The position numbers and the translations under genes are program-made. The notes beneath the pieces were generated by a model. That model had not been told where the DNA came from and made no database searches. It saw nothing but the letters and a program-made list of their open reading frames with translations. 64,000 nucleotides of DNA from Bursaphelenchus xylophilus (taxonomy: Eukaryota > Nematoda > Chromadorea > Rhabditida > Aphelenchoididae), in the NCBI GenBank assembly GCA_904066235.2, contig CAJFCV020000006.1, forward strand, positions 9,610,001 through 9,674,000. The letters are read 5' to 3'. This document shows positions 36,336 through 47,665 of the stretch, piece after piece (position 1 is the stretch's first letter; each line of letters opens with the position of its first letter).

Positions 36336-36854
36336 CTCAAAACTTGCATGAACTTTCCAAAATACCCCCAAAATTCCACAGCCTCCCAACCAGTTGCGTC
36401 GTCATCAGTCCCTTTGCGCAAACCACGAGGAGCGGGAAAAAACCCAGCGGCAAGAACGATAATCTCTCCATCGGGAACGGGCGCCCACCCCGAAAAGTAC
36501 CCAAAACATCAGAAGACGCGCCCGATTCAACAGTCCCGAAGAGATTAGTGTGGACACTTCTGGAGCGGAGACTTTTTCTGTTTCGCCTGCGGCAATAAAA
36601 GCGGGAACAATGTAACGAGCTCGGAGAGTTTTTTCCGAGGATTGATTACCATTCTTTTTTGTACCGAATTTCGGGATTTTTAGTCGGAAAAATTTTGAAA
36701 GTTGACTTGAGGATTTAAAATTGAGATTTTTGCAGGAAAGGGAAAAAAAATTTGGTTTTTGGATAAAAATTGTTTCGAAAATTTTAAAAAAATGTTTTTT
36801 TTTTTTGTTTTATGGGAACGAATTATTTTTCTACTAGTCTCTTTGGCTTTTGTA
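36336..36854. other. GC-rich open stretch, then AT-rich DNA
   Basis: 36370-36600 is GC-rich with two overlapping open + frames; one ends at a TAA within CAATAAAAG (36593). No acceptor or ATG supports a gene. Confidence 0.3.
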
Positions 36855-37900
36855 CTGTGCGAAAAAAGAGACCCTAAAAAGCCTATTGCACGGTGCAAAA
36901 AAGCAAAAAATTGCACAGTGCAAAGAAAACTCCTGTTTTTGCACACTGCGTGTCGCCGATTTCAGTCCGGCGACTTTGCGGAAGGGTTAGAAAAGAGCCC
37001 TTTTCTTTGCACTGTGCAATTTTATGGTTTTTGCACCGTGCAATGTGTTTTTTTCATTGCACAGTGCAGAAATTTTTGAGAAATTTCGAAAAAATGCGGT
37101 GGTCAAATGTGATAAGACTTTGCCCAAACTTCATTAAAACGCTTTACAGACCCCAGAAAAATTATATTACGGCAAAAAATCCCAAAAAATCCAAACAATT
37201 TACGTTTTTGGTACTATGAAAATTCACAAAGTGAACATTACCAATCAGCAAGTGATTTACATACTTGTAAGGCTCTTGAAAACTAGTAAAAAACCAATTT
37301 CATGTTCTTACAGATTACCTTTCCGCCATTACTACTGTAATTTACGCGTTTTCGAAATTTGTATGAGCATACAAAAGCAGGAAATGCAAGTAAAGAAGAT
37401 GATTTTTGTTGGCAAGCCGTGCTGAAAAACAATTCTAAGACCCACCTAGTGCTAATACGTACCATTTTGATTTTGAAATAAAACTGTTTGTGTTATCACA
37501 GAGGAAATTTTGTAATTTTTGTAATTACTTCATGGGAAAATCAACCGTTTATAACTTTCGACCCTACGGCGCTTTGCTAAAATAGAATGTAGTGTCTGTA
37601 CTAGTTTTTGAGAGCTTTCCAACGGTGTATAGAATACGTCATTTGGTGATTGTCAGTTTGCACACAAAACGAAAAAATGCACGGTGCAGTTAGAAAATCA
37701 AAATTGAAAAGAAAATGCACGATGCGGTCAAAAAAACTTCCAAAATTTCAGAATACACCGTGTTAGAGCTAAATTTTCTCTAGAGTATTTGCACATAGCA
37801 CATTTCCGCGCTATGCAAACTTAAATCCAGAAACAAAAATTCCATCCGCACAGTGCAAAAAAACGTCAAATCAAACAAATCCGCACAGTGCACCCAAACA
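36855..37900. repeat. Small YGCACNGTGCR clusters
   Basis: Intact sites near 36888, 36912, 37008, 37032 and 37061, then single sites at 37680, 37849 and 37883, with decayed ones (GCACACTGC at 36944, GCACGATGC at 37715). Otherwise AT-rich and non-coding. Confidence 0.75.
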
Positions 37901-38297
37901 AAAAATATTTTTCTCACCACAAATCAAAATTCGCGGCCGAAAATAACACCTTTCCGAAAAACAATGGCCAATGTCACAAACCAACCGCGAAAATGATTGA
38001 TAAATAATCAACTTTTCCAAACTTTGGACTCGAATCGTCTCCGAAAAATTGAGGAAAAAGGTTTTTTGCGTAGAAAAAGGATTACGCCCGATGACTTATA
38101 ACTGCCAAAAGATTATCGGGAAATGTGTTTATGGACTCTTTGGAAGTTGAAATGTACTGAAATTCAAGTGTAACTCGAATGGGCACGATGGAAATGAGAC
38201 TGATGTAGAGTGTAAAAAAGAAGATTCTGAAGTAAAGATACGAGGGAATCAAAGAAAAAATGCAGTAAAAAATCTGCAACGATGTAAATAAAAACAC
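37901..38297. other. Non-coding, nothing recognised
   Basis: No splice-bounded frame or repeat family seen. Confidence 0.35.
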
Positions 38298-38765
38298 AAT
38301 CGCACTGTGCAAAAAAACCTGTGTCTGCACCGTGCAAAAAAAATAGAAAAAATTTTGTCGCCAATTTTGCACAGTGGCTTCAATTTTTTGCCTGCACTGT
38401 GCAATACAAATTTTTACGTAGTGTCGCACTGTGCAAGAAAAAAACAAAGTTTGTCGCTAACCTTGCACGGTGCAATGGTATGAGTTTTCAGTTGCACTGT
38501 GCGTTTTTTCAAGTCTGGGTTGCACTGTGCAGAGAAAGCAAAAAGATTTGTCGCTGCCTTTGCACAGTGCAATGACATCAAATTGGACTTGCACAGTGCG
38601 AACAAACAATTTGTCGCTGATTTTGCACAGTGCAATGTTTTGATTTCTTAATTGCACTGTGCGTTTTTTCGAGGCCGTGTTGCACTGTGCGAAAAAACCA
38701 AATAAGTTTGTCGCCACTTTTGCGCAGTGCAATAACTTGATTTTTTGCCAGCACTGTGCAAATGG
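38298..38765. repeat. YGCACNGTGCR array (about 13 sites), unit about 162 bp
   Basis: GCAATGGTATGAGTTTTCAG at 38470 and GCAATGTTTTGATTTCTTAA at 38632 head units that then share TTGCACTGTGCGTTTTTTC and TTTGTCGC. Spacers repeat TTTGTCGCTGA-like text, as in the 13.9 kb array. Confidence 0.88.
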
Positions 38766-39269
38766 CATTTATGGGAGGGCATAAAATTTCAAAATTTTGA
38801 AAAAATTAAAAAAATTTTTTTTTAAATTATTTTCCTAAAAAGCCCAGATATCTCCAAAAAAGCACGTTTTTCTCAGTAGCTCTTCAAAAATTTTACTTTC
38901 AACCCGGAGGGCATGACAACGCAACATCCTTGAAATAATTCTCAACTAACCAACTCAGCCATTTAATATTACCTTTTTAAAAGCCCGGCGGCAATGTTTT
39001 TCTTCCCCGCCGTTTTCTTGGCCTCAGCCTTTCTTGGCCGACGAGAGAGGGCCGGAAGTGCGCTCGCCTAGATTTTTCGAATCTTCACCGGCTTCATTTG
39101 CGTTTTCTGGAGGACCCTCCGCAGAGAATCGGATCTCGAATGTAGGTCATTAGATTTGTGACCTCAAAGTAGTAATATAAAATACTATATAGTCTATTTT
39201 GTGTCGTTATAGAGAGGTTTTGTTGAAGAATTACTTTTTTGTGTTCGTTAAATGAAACAAAAATTTTTC
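38766..39269. other. Spacer with GC patch, no gene
   Basis: A GC-rich patch at 38985-39140 lacks exon boundaries. Confidence 0.35.
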
Positions 39270-39670
39270 TAATTTGCACTGTGCAAAAACACAAAAAAAT
39301 ATTTGCACAGTGCAACAACAATTTCTTCAAACTGCACTGTGCAAAATTTATTTTTTGGAATTGAACAGTGCAAAAAACGGAATTTAAAAATTCCGCACGG
39401 TGCGTTTTTATTTTTGAGGAAATGCACAGTGCGAACGAAAAAATTCGTCATTATTTCTTGCACAGTGCACCGACAGGTTTTTTCAAACTGCACTGTGCAA
39501 ACGAAAGAATTTGTCGCGACATGTCATTTGCACCGTGCAAAATTCATTGTTGAAATTGCACAGTGCAAAAAAAGGGAAATTAAAAATTCCGCACGGTGCG
39601 TTTTTTATTTTTGAGAAAATGCACGGTGCGAACAAAACAATTTCTAATTGCCTCTTGCAAAGTGCAAAAA
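39270..39670. repeat. YGCACNGTGCR array (11 sites), unit near 195 bp
   Basis: AAAAATTCCGCACGGTGCGT followed by TTTTATTTTTGAG occurs at about 39386 and 39582, and GCAAAATTYATT at 39340 and 39536, so a unit of about 196 bp with five sites is duplicated. Confidence 0.88.
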
Positions 39671-40410
39671 CAACCAAAATGAGTTGAATAGCTCAAAACA
39701 AAACAAAAAAACGTTAAAATTCTCGATTAAAATGTCGAAAAAGTCGACACACCGAAAAACGGCTGTAAATGGGTATTTATTTATTCGCCGCGCCCTGAGG
39801 CGTTGACGCGGAAGGGCCCAAACAACATTACGTTGAACCACTCAAAAAAGTGCCGCCAAAAGTTGGGCCCGAAAACGGGGTTTGAGGATGGGAAGTCGAA
39901 TTTGGGTAATAATTTTATTACTTTTTAATCGGAATTGTTAGGTATTTTTGGAATGCCGACAGAAAGGGCTTGTTATGTGAAAAATAAACGAATTTTTGAT
40001 AAGCAATAAACAGTTTTGAATGTTCTTTTTGTTTTTAAAATACGTTTTTTTCACAGTCGAGAAAAGATTCATTCCGAAAGACTTGTAAAGTTGCGTAACC
40101 TTTTCCGTAAAAAATCGCTTGTAAAGGACAAGAATGTACGGGTTTTTTGTCGTCCGATGATCCCCCCTTCTCCGTATTTCCACTCGATTATTCCGTTTGA
40201 TCCGCAGCTGGTTTCACAATTCCCTTTTCATCGGAATAATCCAGCCAAAATGACTCGCTTCTGGCTTTTTATTACACGAGTTTTACAATCGCAGAAACAA
40301 AACGATGCGTGGAAAACGGCTGGGATTTTTTTGGGATGAAAATGGCAATGGGGCATCCAGAAATTGCATTCCGTTTCATTTTTCATAAGCATTTTGAGCA
40401 GTTTTTATAT

Positions 40411-40558
40411 CAGTCTGTCGGGAAAATAATGAGCACTCTGTCGCATCGAAAATAGGATCGCCGAAAATGAATTGTGCGGCGGTAAAATCGAATTGCTTTT
40501 TACTTCAGTGACATGATCGGCGCAGTGGCATTATGCTCATTATTTTCCCGACAAAAAG
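40411..40558. mobile_element. MITE copy, CAGTCTGTCGGGAAAAT family
   Basis: Begins CAGTCTGTCGGGAAAATAAT after TAT and ends ATTATTTTCCCGACA. 148 bp with a GC-mixed interior containing CTGTCGC and GCGGCG. The right end is slightly truncated relative to the other copies. Confidence 0.75.
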
Positions 40559-40569
40559 CTTTGCAAAAT

Positions 40570-40915
40570 TTTGCGGCCCGGGCCGGGCCGACTAATTTCT
40601 CGGCCCGTCTCCGGGCTTCGATTTTTAGGCCCGGCCCGGTTTTTTTTGAAATCTGCGTTTTGCCCGGAAAAAAGGAAAAATTTTCGACAGAATTTTTCAT
40701 TTTTTCGAACACACTGCTGATAGCGAACGTAAAGTGACCTTATGTACCTAGGTTTTGCTAAATTTTTCTTTACATTTTGCGAAAATTTGCCATAATTTTC
40801 CTTTCATTTCCCGCTTTCTTTCTTTCCAACCTGGTATAAAAATTTTCCGGGCCGAACCGGGCCGGGCTTTCCAAATTTTCGAAGCCCGGGCCCGGGCCGG
40901 CCTGCCCCGGTTTGC
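40570..40915. repeat. GC-rich CCCGGGC inverted-repeat patches
   Basis: GCGGCCCGGGCCGGGCCGAC (about 40571) and GGCCCGGCCCGG (40628) face GGGCCGAACCGGGCCGGGC (40850) and CCCGGGCCCGGGCCGG (40884). Isolated nearly pure G/C runs in AT-rich DNA, arranged inverted around AT-rich text. Class unknown. Confidence 0.6.
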
Positions 40916-41019
40916 AGCCATGGTTACGATAGACATGAATGTAGCAGGGCTAATTTTTTTATGGCCAAATTTGAGGCCCAAGGGTTTGGCTTAGGCCCCA
41001 GGCACTTTGTTAATACTGA

Positions 41020-41150
41020 CAAGGCAAGGCTTACAAGTGCGATGCTCAGACTTTCTTTACGCTTTGCGCACCCGTCTACCATAGGCCACATACCAATTCC
41101 TGAAAATTTTAGCTCGCGCTTTGCCATTGCGGCCGAGATATAAAAAATGT
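41020..41150. repeat. Dispersed relic shared with 44985-45095
   Basis: Both places share GCGAYGCTCAGA, CGCGC/CGCTTTG, CAATYCCTRAAAATTTTAG and CGGCCGAGATAT or CGCCGAGATAT in order. This argues against reading the 41029-41105 segment, which has splice-like edges, as an exon. Confidence 0.5.
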
Positions 41151-42250
41151 CAAATTTAGGCCAACTCTAAGCCTAAAAATCTCGATAGTTTTTGCAAAGC
41201 GATAGCTGGGAGTCTCATGTAAATTCCAGAAAAAATTATATATTTGAAATTGCCCAACTTTCATCAAACTCTAAGCCTCGCACTTGGGTATCTCCATTTT
41301 TTTTTATTTTTTGCGCTGTGCAAACTTATCCAGCATGCATCGTATTTTAATATGTATATTTGATTTTCCAGATTTGTAATTCCAGATTTTTCCCCCTTCA
41401 AAAAAACCGGTAAGTCCCCCCTCTTCAAAAAAATTTCTTTTCGTTTCCTCTTCAAAATTCCAAATTAATTTTCCATTTGCCTCAAAAAAGCCGGGTATTA
41501 TGTGTTTTTTTTTTGGGGAACGGTCTCTTCTTCTCTCAACTCGCGCTGTTTGTTTTTTCCATTCAATTTTTACTTTTTTCCTGTTTTCACGTCAAATTCG
41601 GTCCCGTAATCCATTGAATGTGGAGTGTTCAGTTTATAAATTCAAGGTTGTTGGGGAAGAAGGGTGAAAATTGGGTGGTTAGTGTGTGGAAATTTATAAA
41701 AATTTTTTGGAGAACTTATGAAAGAAAATAAAAATTTTTTTTGCAAATTTTGAGATTTTTTTAAAAAATTGTAGATTTGAAAAAAAGATTTTGTTAAAAT
41801 TTAGTACTAATTTTTTTATGACATGTGCAAGATTTTTGGCTTGCATTTTGTAGAAAAAATGAGTTTTTTTGTCCAAAAGTTGGTGGAAATTCAACAATTT
41901 TATGTGAAAAATACAAATTTTAGCATGAAAAAATTTTAGTAACAGATTTTTCCACCGGATTTGTAAATATTTCTACAAAAAAAAATCACCTTTTTTCCAT
42001 GCAAAATTGGCAAAGATACGACAAAAAAAATTTTTTTCTCTGATTACCCTCCAAATTTTGCTCACTCTCTCGCCAATGACCGTTTAATATCTTTTTAGCA
42101 TTTTTCGACTTATAAAAAAATGTTTTAGTGTTTAAATCTTACTTCTCAGTATCTCAAAAAAAATAATTTTTTATTCAATTTTCTTTTCTGCACTGTGTAT
42201 CCCACTTTTCGTTATTTTTTCGACCGCACTGTGCAAAAACAAAAGGCGCT
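41151..42250. other. Very AT-rich spacer
   Basis: Poly-T/A runs, no coding signal, one intact palindrome site near 42225. Confidence 0.45.
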
Positions 42251-42254
42251 ACGA

Positions 42255-42850
42255 CATTTCGGGTCAGGGACACCTCGGGTCAACGACGTTTCGGGTCAAC
42301 GATACCGTTTAATATTTTCGCTTCGGGACTGGGAAAAAAGAATTTTTTGGTGAATTTAAACAAAATTTTGAAATCTTTTCGCTTCGGGACTTGGGAAAAA
42401 AGTGTGCCTGACTGAATATAAACTGTGGTGCCGTCAGCACTAAAATTTTGTCTAAAACCGATAGTACCACCTGGTACTATATAGTACCAAGTGTTAAAAC
42501 CGTGTTTTTGGGCTCTACTAAGCACCAAATCAACACCATTACCGTCTTACGGCCAAATTTTAAACTCGTACTAAATAGTACCAGGTATATAGTACTATTT
42601 AGTACCTAGTGTTAAAATGTGTTTTTGAAAGCAGTACTAGGCACAAAAACAAAACCATTAACGTCTAAAAGAAGTCGAAAAAATTTCAATTTCAAAAATC
42701 CTTTCTCCCAAGTCCGAGCGAAAACATTTCAAAATTTTTTCAAATTCACCAAACAATTCTGTTTTCCCAGTCCCGAAGCGAAAATATTAAACGGTATCGT
42801 TGACCCGAAGTGTCGCGACCCGAGTTGTCCCTGACCCGAAATGTCGGGAC
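42255..42850. mobile_element. Foldback element of about 600 bp with CGGGTCA ends
   Basis: The left end (CGACATTTCGGGTCAGGGAC and GGGTCAACGATACCGTTTAA, 42255-42420) is inverted at 42690-42850. The left end carries TTTCGGGTCA or CTCGGGTCA three times. The interior is a direct duplication of about 130 bp headed by GTACCAAGTGTTAAAAC (42487) and GTACCTAGTGTTAAAAT (42602), with runs of TAGTAC. No transposase. Confidence 0.75.
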
Positions 42851-43035
42851 GCGAAACAAAATATTTCTTTGCACAGTGAAGTGAGACTAAAAATCAATAT
42901 TTCCGTGTTAAAACGCGTTTCACTACATTTTGAAGCTTAGCCTAACGGAGGCCGGACATTGTTAAAATCGATGACTCAGAATTAAACCAAAATTGGACAA
43001 CTTAATCATCCCTAGGCATAGAATATTCGCTTTCT

Positions 43036-44545
43036 TTGTTTTTGCCCAAAGTTACCATATGACCGATTACTGTAAGATTTTTTCTCAAAAAAGATGTGAT
43101 CTAATCGAGAAAACGGAACGATATTTCAGCGCGAATCGAGTTCAGGTTTATGTTTTCGACCGCGCAGAACATTTTTGTAGTTATGACCAAAAACTAAAAA
43201 TTACATCTACGCGATGTTTTACCTGTGGTAACATACCATTTCGGACATAAAACGGGCTATTGTAACCAGTAGCACTTTTAAATACGCTAAAAAGAAACTT
43301 CAACCTGTATCCAATAAACCGTAGAAATTTCAAAAAAATCAAATATATAAGTTTTGAGATACAGGGAATTCAATATCTCATGTACAAGGTCATCAGGGTC
43401 CCAAAAAAAGCTGGCATTCTTGGGGTTTCAACGCGTAGCGCTTTTTCAATGGTTTTTATACATTCTTGACCTTTGTAATGACGATACAGAAAGTTTCAGG
43501 AGAAAAAAATGTATAAGTTTTGAGAAAATCGCTAAAATACCTTATTTTAGGTCATCAGAACCCCCCAAAAAATGACGTTTTTGCGTTTTTCCTCTAAAAC
43601 TTGCTATATCCCTGCAAAAATTGATAATAACGCATTATAAACCTCGAAAATCTGCGTCAAGCCAAAACCCCAAGAATATCAGGTTTTTCCGGGTTCTGAT
43701 GACCTAAAGTAAGGTATTTTGGTCGCTTTATTAAAAACTTATACATTTTTTTTACCTGAAGCCTGTCGTATCGTTCTAAAAAGTGACAAAAGTGTATCGG
43801 AAGCTTTCAAAATCTGCGCCAAGCCAAAAACCCAAGAATGCCAGCTTTTTTTGGGGTTCTGATGACCTAAAATAAGGTATTTTGCCCATTTTCTCAAAAC
43901 TTATACATTTTTTCTCCTGAAACTTGCTGTATCGTCATTACAAAGGTCAAGAATGTATAAAAACCATTGAAAAAGTGCTACGCGTTGAAACCCCAAGAAT
44001 GCCAGCTTTTCTTGGGGTTCTGATGACCTAAAATAAGGTATTTTAGCGATTTTCTCAAAACTTATACATTTTTTTCTCCTGAAACTTTCTGTATCATTGT
44101 TACAAAGGTCAAGAATGTATAAAAACCATTGAAAAAGTGCTACGCGTTGAAACCCCAAGAATGCCAGCTTTTTTTGGGACCCTGATGACCTTGTACATGA
44201 GATATTGAATTCCCTGTATCTCAAAACTTATATATTTGATTTTTTTGAAATTTCTACGGTTTATTGGATACAGGTTGAAGTTTCTTTTTAGCGTATTTAA
44301 AAGTGCTATTGGTTACAATAGCCCATTTTATGTCCAATATGGTATGTTACCGCAGGTAAAACATCGCTTAGATGTAATTTTTACTTTTTGGTCATAACTA
44401 CAAAAATGTTGTGCGTGGTCGAAAACATATCGTGGTGGATCAATCCGACTAAAATACGGCTTTATCTTTGCAAAAAATGCAATCCATTTCTCAGAAAGAA
44501 AGTTACAGTAATCCTCCATATAACGACTATGGGCAAAAAAAATTC
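43036..44545. mobile_element. Foldback element, 1.5 kb, arms of about 520 bp
   Basis: 43036-43560 is repeated inverted at about 44010-44545: TTTTTGCCCA, ATTACTGTAA, CATCTAMGCGATGTTTTACC, CCTGTATCCAATAAACCGTA, GATACAGGGAATTCAATATC and CGCGTAGCGCTTTTTCAATG all recur. The inner part also holds tandem copies of an approximately 170-bp module (CTTATACATTTTTT...GGTCAAGAATGTATAAAAAC). It gives near-identical 73 and 107-codon frames on opposite strands, which are by-products. No transposase. Confidence 0.85.
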
Positions 44546-45258
44546 ACGTGATTGTTTCATACCGATTGGTGATTCGGTTGACCAAATTTGGTTTGATTCT
44601 GAGACATCGACTCAACAATGTCCGGGCCAATCTACGATTTGTAGTAAAACGCGTTTTAAAAAAAATTTTCCAGGAAAGTAAAATTTCTAAATGGTAGTAC
44701 GATCTGAGTCACATTACTTGTTCCTCACAACTCAAGTGCAGTTTTCAATTTACAAAAGAACTCCGGACCGCTCTTTTTTCCTCTGATTCAGAGCCTCAAA
44801 AACTGTCAGTCGAGGTGATTTCGAAAGGGAAATGACAAATTATATTAGTATAGCTGTCTTTGCAAATTTTACTCATTTTTTAGTGGGAAAAAACGAATCG
44901 TAGTGGGGGTAATTGTAGTTTTTTAGAAGGGGGAATTTGGAAATTTTTAAGATGAAAGTTTTGGCAAGTGAAGTGTCTATCTGCGACGCTCAGAAATTTC
45001 AAATTTTGAAAAAATTTTGTTCGCGCATTGGAAACAGTCCTCATTTCAATCCCTAAAAATTTTAGTTTGGCATTAGCAATTTCCGCCGAGATATTCAACA
45101 ATCTTTTTCGACAAGATAGTACGTGAAAGGGGAGTCAGAGAGAAACCCGCCTTTTGCCCGGTTCTCTGCCAATTTCGCGGGGAAAACTTTGATTTTTTCG
45201 TTGAAAACATAGCAATTTAGGGGAGAAATCAATTTGAAATTTTTTATGGATATAGTAT

Positions 45259-45408
45259 CAGTCTGTCGGGAAAATAATGTGGATCTATCGCAGAAAAAAT
45301 ATCTCGCCTTGTCATAGTTGCGCACCAAATCTCCAGCAGCGAATTTCCGTCGCAAAGCGATGAAGGGCGATTCTAAGGCTTGATCCACATTATTTTCCCG
45401 ACAAACTG
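45259..45408. mobile_element. MITE copy, CAGTCTGTCGGGAAAAT family
   Basis: 150 bp. The left end TATCAGTCTGTCGGGAAAAT and right end ATTTTCCCGACAAACTGATA are near-perfect inverse copies, with TA at both outer edges. AATGTGGATC next to the left TIR is also repeated inverted (GATCCACATT). Confidence 0.85.
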
Positions 45409-45706
45409 ATATATCAACATGTAAGTGTATACTAAAGAAAGTGTCAAGTTTTGATCAACTTTTGGACAAAAAAATTCGTTTTCTGTAAAGTGGACACTAC
45501 AAATTTTGCATATGATTTTGAGCAAATTAATCCAATTTTCGCCACTTTTCTTTCAAGATTTCAGAAACATATTCTTATCAAATTAAGCTTTTAATTTTTT
45601 TCATAAACAATGTACCTTCAACTTCGTATTTTACCATTTTACGCAATTTCAGCATCCTCAAAGAATGTCACAACAACTAAACTCGATTTTTTTTTTAATT
45701 TTCTGC

Positions 45707-45862
45707 CAGTCTGTCGGGAAAATAATGAGCACAATGTCGCTGCGCCGACCACGTCGCTGAAATGAAAAGAAATTTCAGTTTGCCGCGACAAAATTCATTT
45801 TCTCGGCGGCCATGCGATATTCGCGGCGATCATTAGTTTCTCATTATTTTCCCGACAGACTT
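45707..45862. mobile_element. MITE copy, CAGTCTGTCGGGAAAAT family
   Basis: 156 bp between CAGTCTGTCGGGAAAATAAT and ATTATTTTCCCGACAGACTT. The interior contains TGCCGCGACA and TTTCTCGGCGG, shared with the 46328 copy. Confidence 0.85.
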
Positions 45863-46327
45863 GTTCATAATTTTCCCTCAAAAAATCCCAAAATCCATTT
45901 AAAAAAAGGTTTCAAAATAAGCCCCTTTAAAATCCATAAAAACTAAAAACTGACGTCATTCTGCCGGTGAATTCCAAGTATTTCCCCCTACCTTTTTTTT
46001 ATTTACCACGCATTTCATTCCGCGAATTCCGTGGTAAATATTGCTTGGTTACGTACGCGTCCGCTCCTCTTTTGATCTTTTTTCGAAAGACATAACTCTG
46101 GTTTGGATTCGATTAGTATTGCCCTTGAAGGTCACTGCGACGGCGATTTACATTGATTACAAGGGGTTTGATCAACATTTTACGTGGGTTCCGATGTGCT
46201 TTTCAAGTTTTTTTTCGAATTCCCTCTCGATTTGGTTATTTAAAAACGTTCCTGGTAAGGTTGAGGGCGTTATTTGGTGAATGAGGGCATGCAGATTGAA
46301 GGAGCGGACATTTGGGCTGGTTTCTGT

Positions 46328-46449
46328 CAGTCTGTCGGGAAAATATTGAGCGGAATGCCGCTGAAAAAAAGAAATTTGATTTTGCCGCGACACGATTTAT
46401 TTTCTCGCTGACGATGCGATTTTATGCTCAGTATTTTCCCGACAGATTG
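46328..46449. mobile_element. MITE copy, CAGTCTGTCGGGAAAAT family
   Basis: 122 bp between CAGTCTGTCGGGAAAATATT and AGTATTTTCCCGACAGATTG. The interior shares GATTTTGCCGCGACACGATT and TATTTTCTCGCTGACGATGC style text with the 45.7 kb copy. A GACATTTTATACGAT hairpin follows at 46476-46550. Confidence 0.85.
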
Positions 46450-46549
46450 ATACAGTAAAAATTTTAAATCAGGTAGGTGACATTTTATACGATGAAAAGT
46501 CTTCAAAGTCAAGACGCATTCAGTCATCGTATAAACTGTTTCATTGGTA

Positions 46550-47249
46550 GTGTTTTTGTTCAAAAATTGTTTTTTTGCTGTTTAAAATACGTTACACCTT
46601 GTATGACCTCATTTTTTGCTTTTTGACAGCCATGCAACAGAATGCCAAATTTGGCGGGAATTCAAATTTTAATCCTTTTAAACGCCTCGGAACAGCGTAA
46701 TCTTCAAATTTATAAAGATTTGAGTGAATTTTGAGCTATAATTTTTTTTATTTTTTTCGTATTTTACCAAAAAATCCCAAAAAAAATTTTTTCCAATATC
46801 AATAAATTTCCATTCCAAACCACTTTTTTATGCCCTGCGGTGAGGAATGCAAGCAAAATCTCCCCTCTCCCCTCAAGTCTATTATTGCTTGAGGGCTTTT
46901 TTTATGATAAAGTCCCCTTTTCTCTCCGTTTTTTCGGCCCTCAGGCGCGTCTCCATGAGGCTTTTGCAGGAGGGAAAAAGAATTTGATATTCGATATCGT
47001 CGCAAGCGTTCACATGCTCGTACGTTCCGTGAAATCGGATAGTGTAAAGCGATTGCCAAGTTTCAAAGTTGTTTTGTTGGGATTATTTTTTGGGATTTTT
47101 TCGAAATTTGCGGCCTGTTCAGGTCACGTTTGCCATGCAATTTGGGACGAAACAGCTTTAGGGTTGCTTAAGGTTTATTGTAATTTAATATTTGGCAAGT
47201 TGACATGTGTTTTTGCGGCTCAAACCTATGATTTTTAAGATTTTTTCGG
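46550..47249. other. Non-coding, nothing recognised
   Basis: Contains TGCCCTGCGG and CCCTCAGGCG phrases common in this window, but no exon. Confidence 0.35.
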
Positions 47250-47645
47250 TTTTGCACAGTGCAGAAGAATCTGATGGATAATTTGGTATTTTAGAGTAGT
47301 ATAGAGATGACAAATTTGATTTAAATCTGTCATCGATGAGCTGTTTTTTTATAATAAATAATTTGAATTGAAATTTTTTGATTGCACGGTGCAAAAACCG
47401 AATGTTTTTTGACTGCACTGTGCAGTCGGATTTTGATGTCTTTTGCACTGTGCAACGATGATTTTTAGCTAATTTCTTTGTTGAGTCTTATTTTTCAACC
47501 TTGTGCAGTCATGCCTGTAATCTTTTACTACCAATTTATTGTTCAAGACAGTGATTCATGTCGATCTTTCCCGACTGCACAGTGCAAATTCATTTTTTTG
47601 CTTACTGCACTGTGCGACAAACTTTTTTGTAAATTTTTTTTGGGA
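47250..47645. repeat. Sparse YGCACNGTGCR cluster (6 sites)
   Basis: Sites near 47255, 47384, 47413, 47443, 47577 and 47607, ending 20 bp before the mariner insertion. Confidence 0.8.
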
Positions 47646-47665
47646 TAACGATTTTTAAACCTTTA

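Noticed and set aside
36344..36598. Terminal + strand exon ending in LFLFRLRQ with overlapping AATAAA
   Set aside because: No upstream acceptor or start and competing open frames; left uncalled.
41029..41105. - strand segment with TTTTCAG acceptor and GTAAGC donor, phase-compatible with the 33734 exon
   Set aside because: The same text recurs at 44985-45095, so it belongs to a dispersed repeat; the splice-like edges are probably chance.
43354..44224. Near-identical 73 and 107-codon frames on opposite strands as paralogous genes
   Set aside because: They are the two arms and inner repeats of a foldback element.
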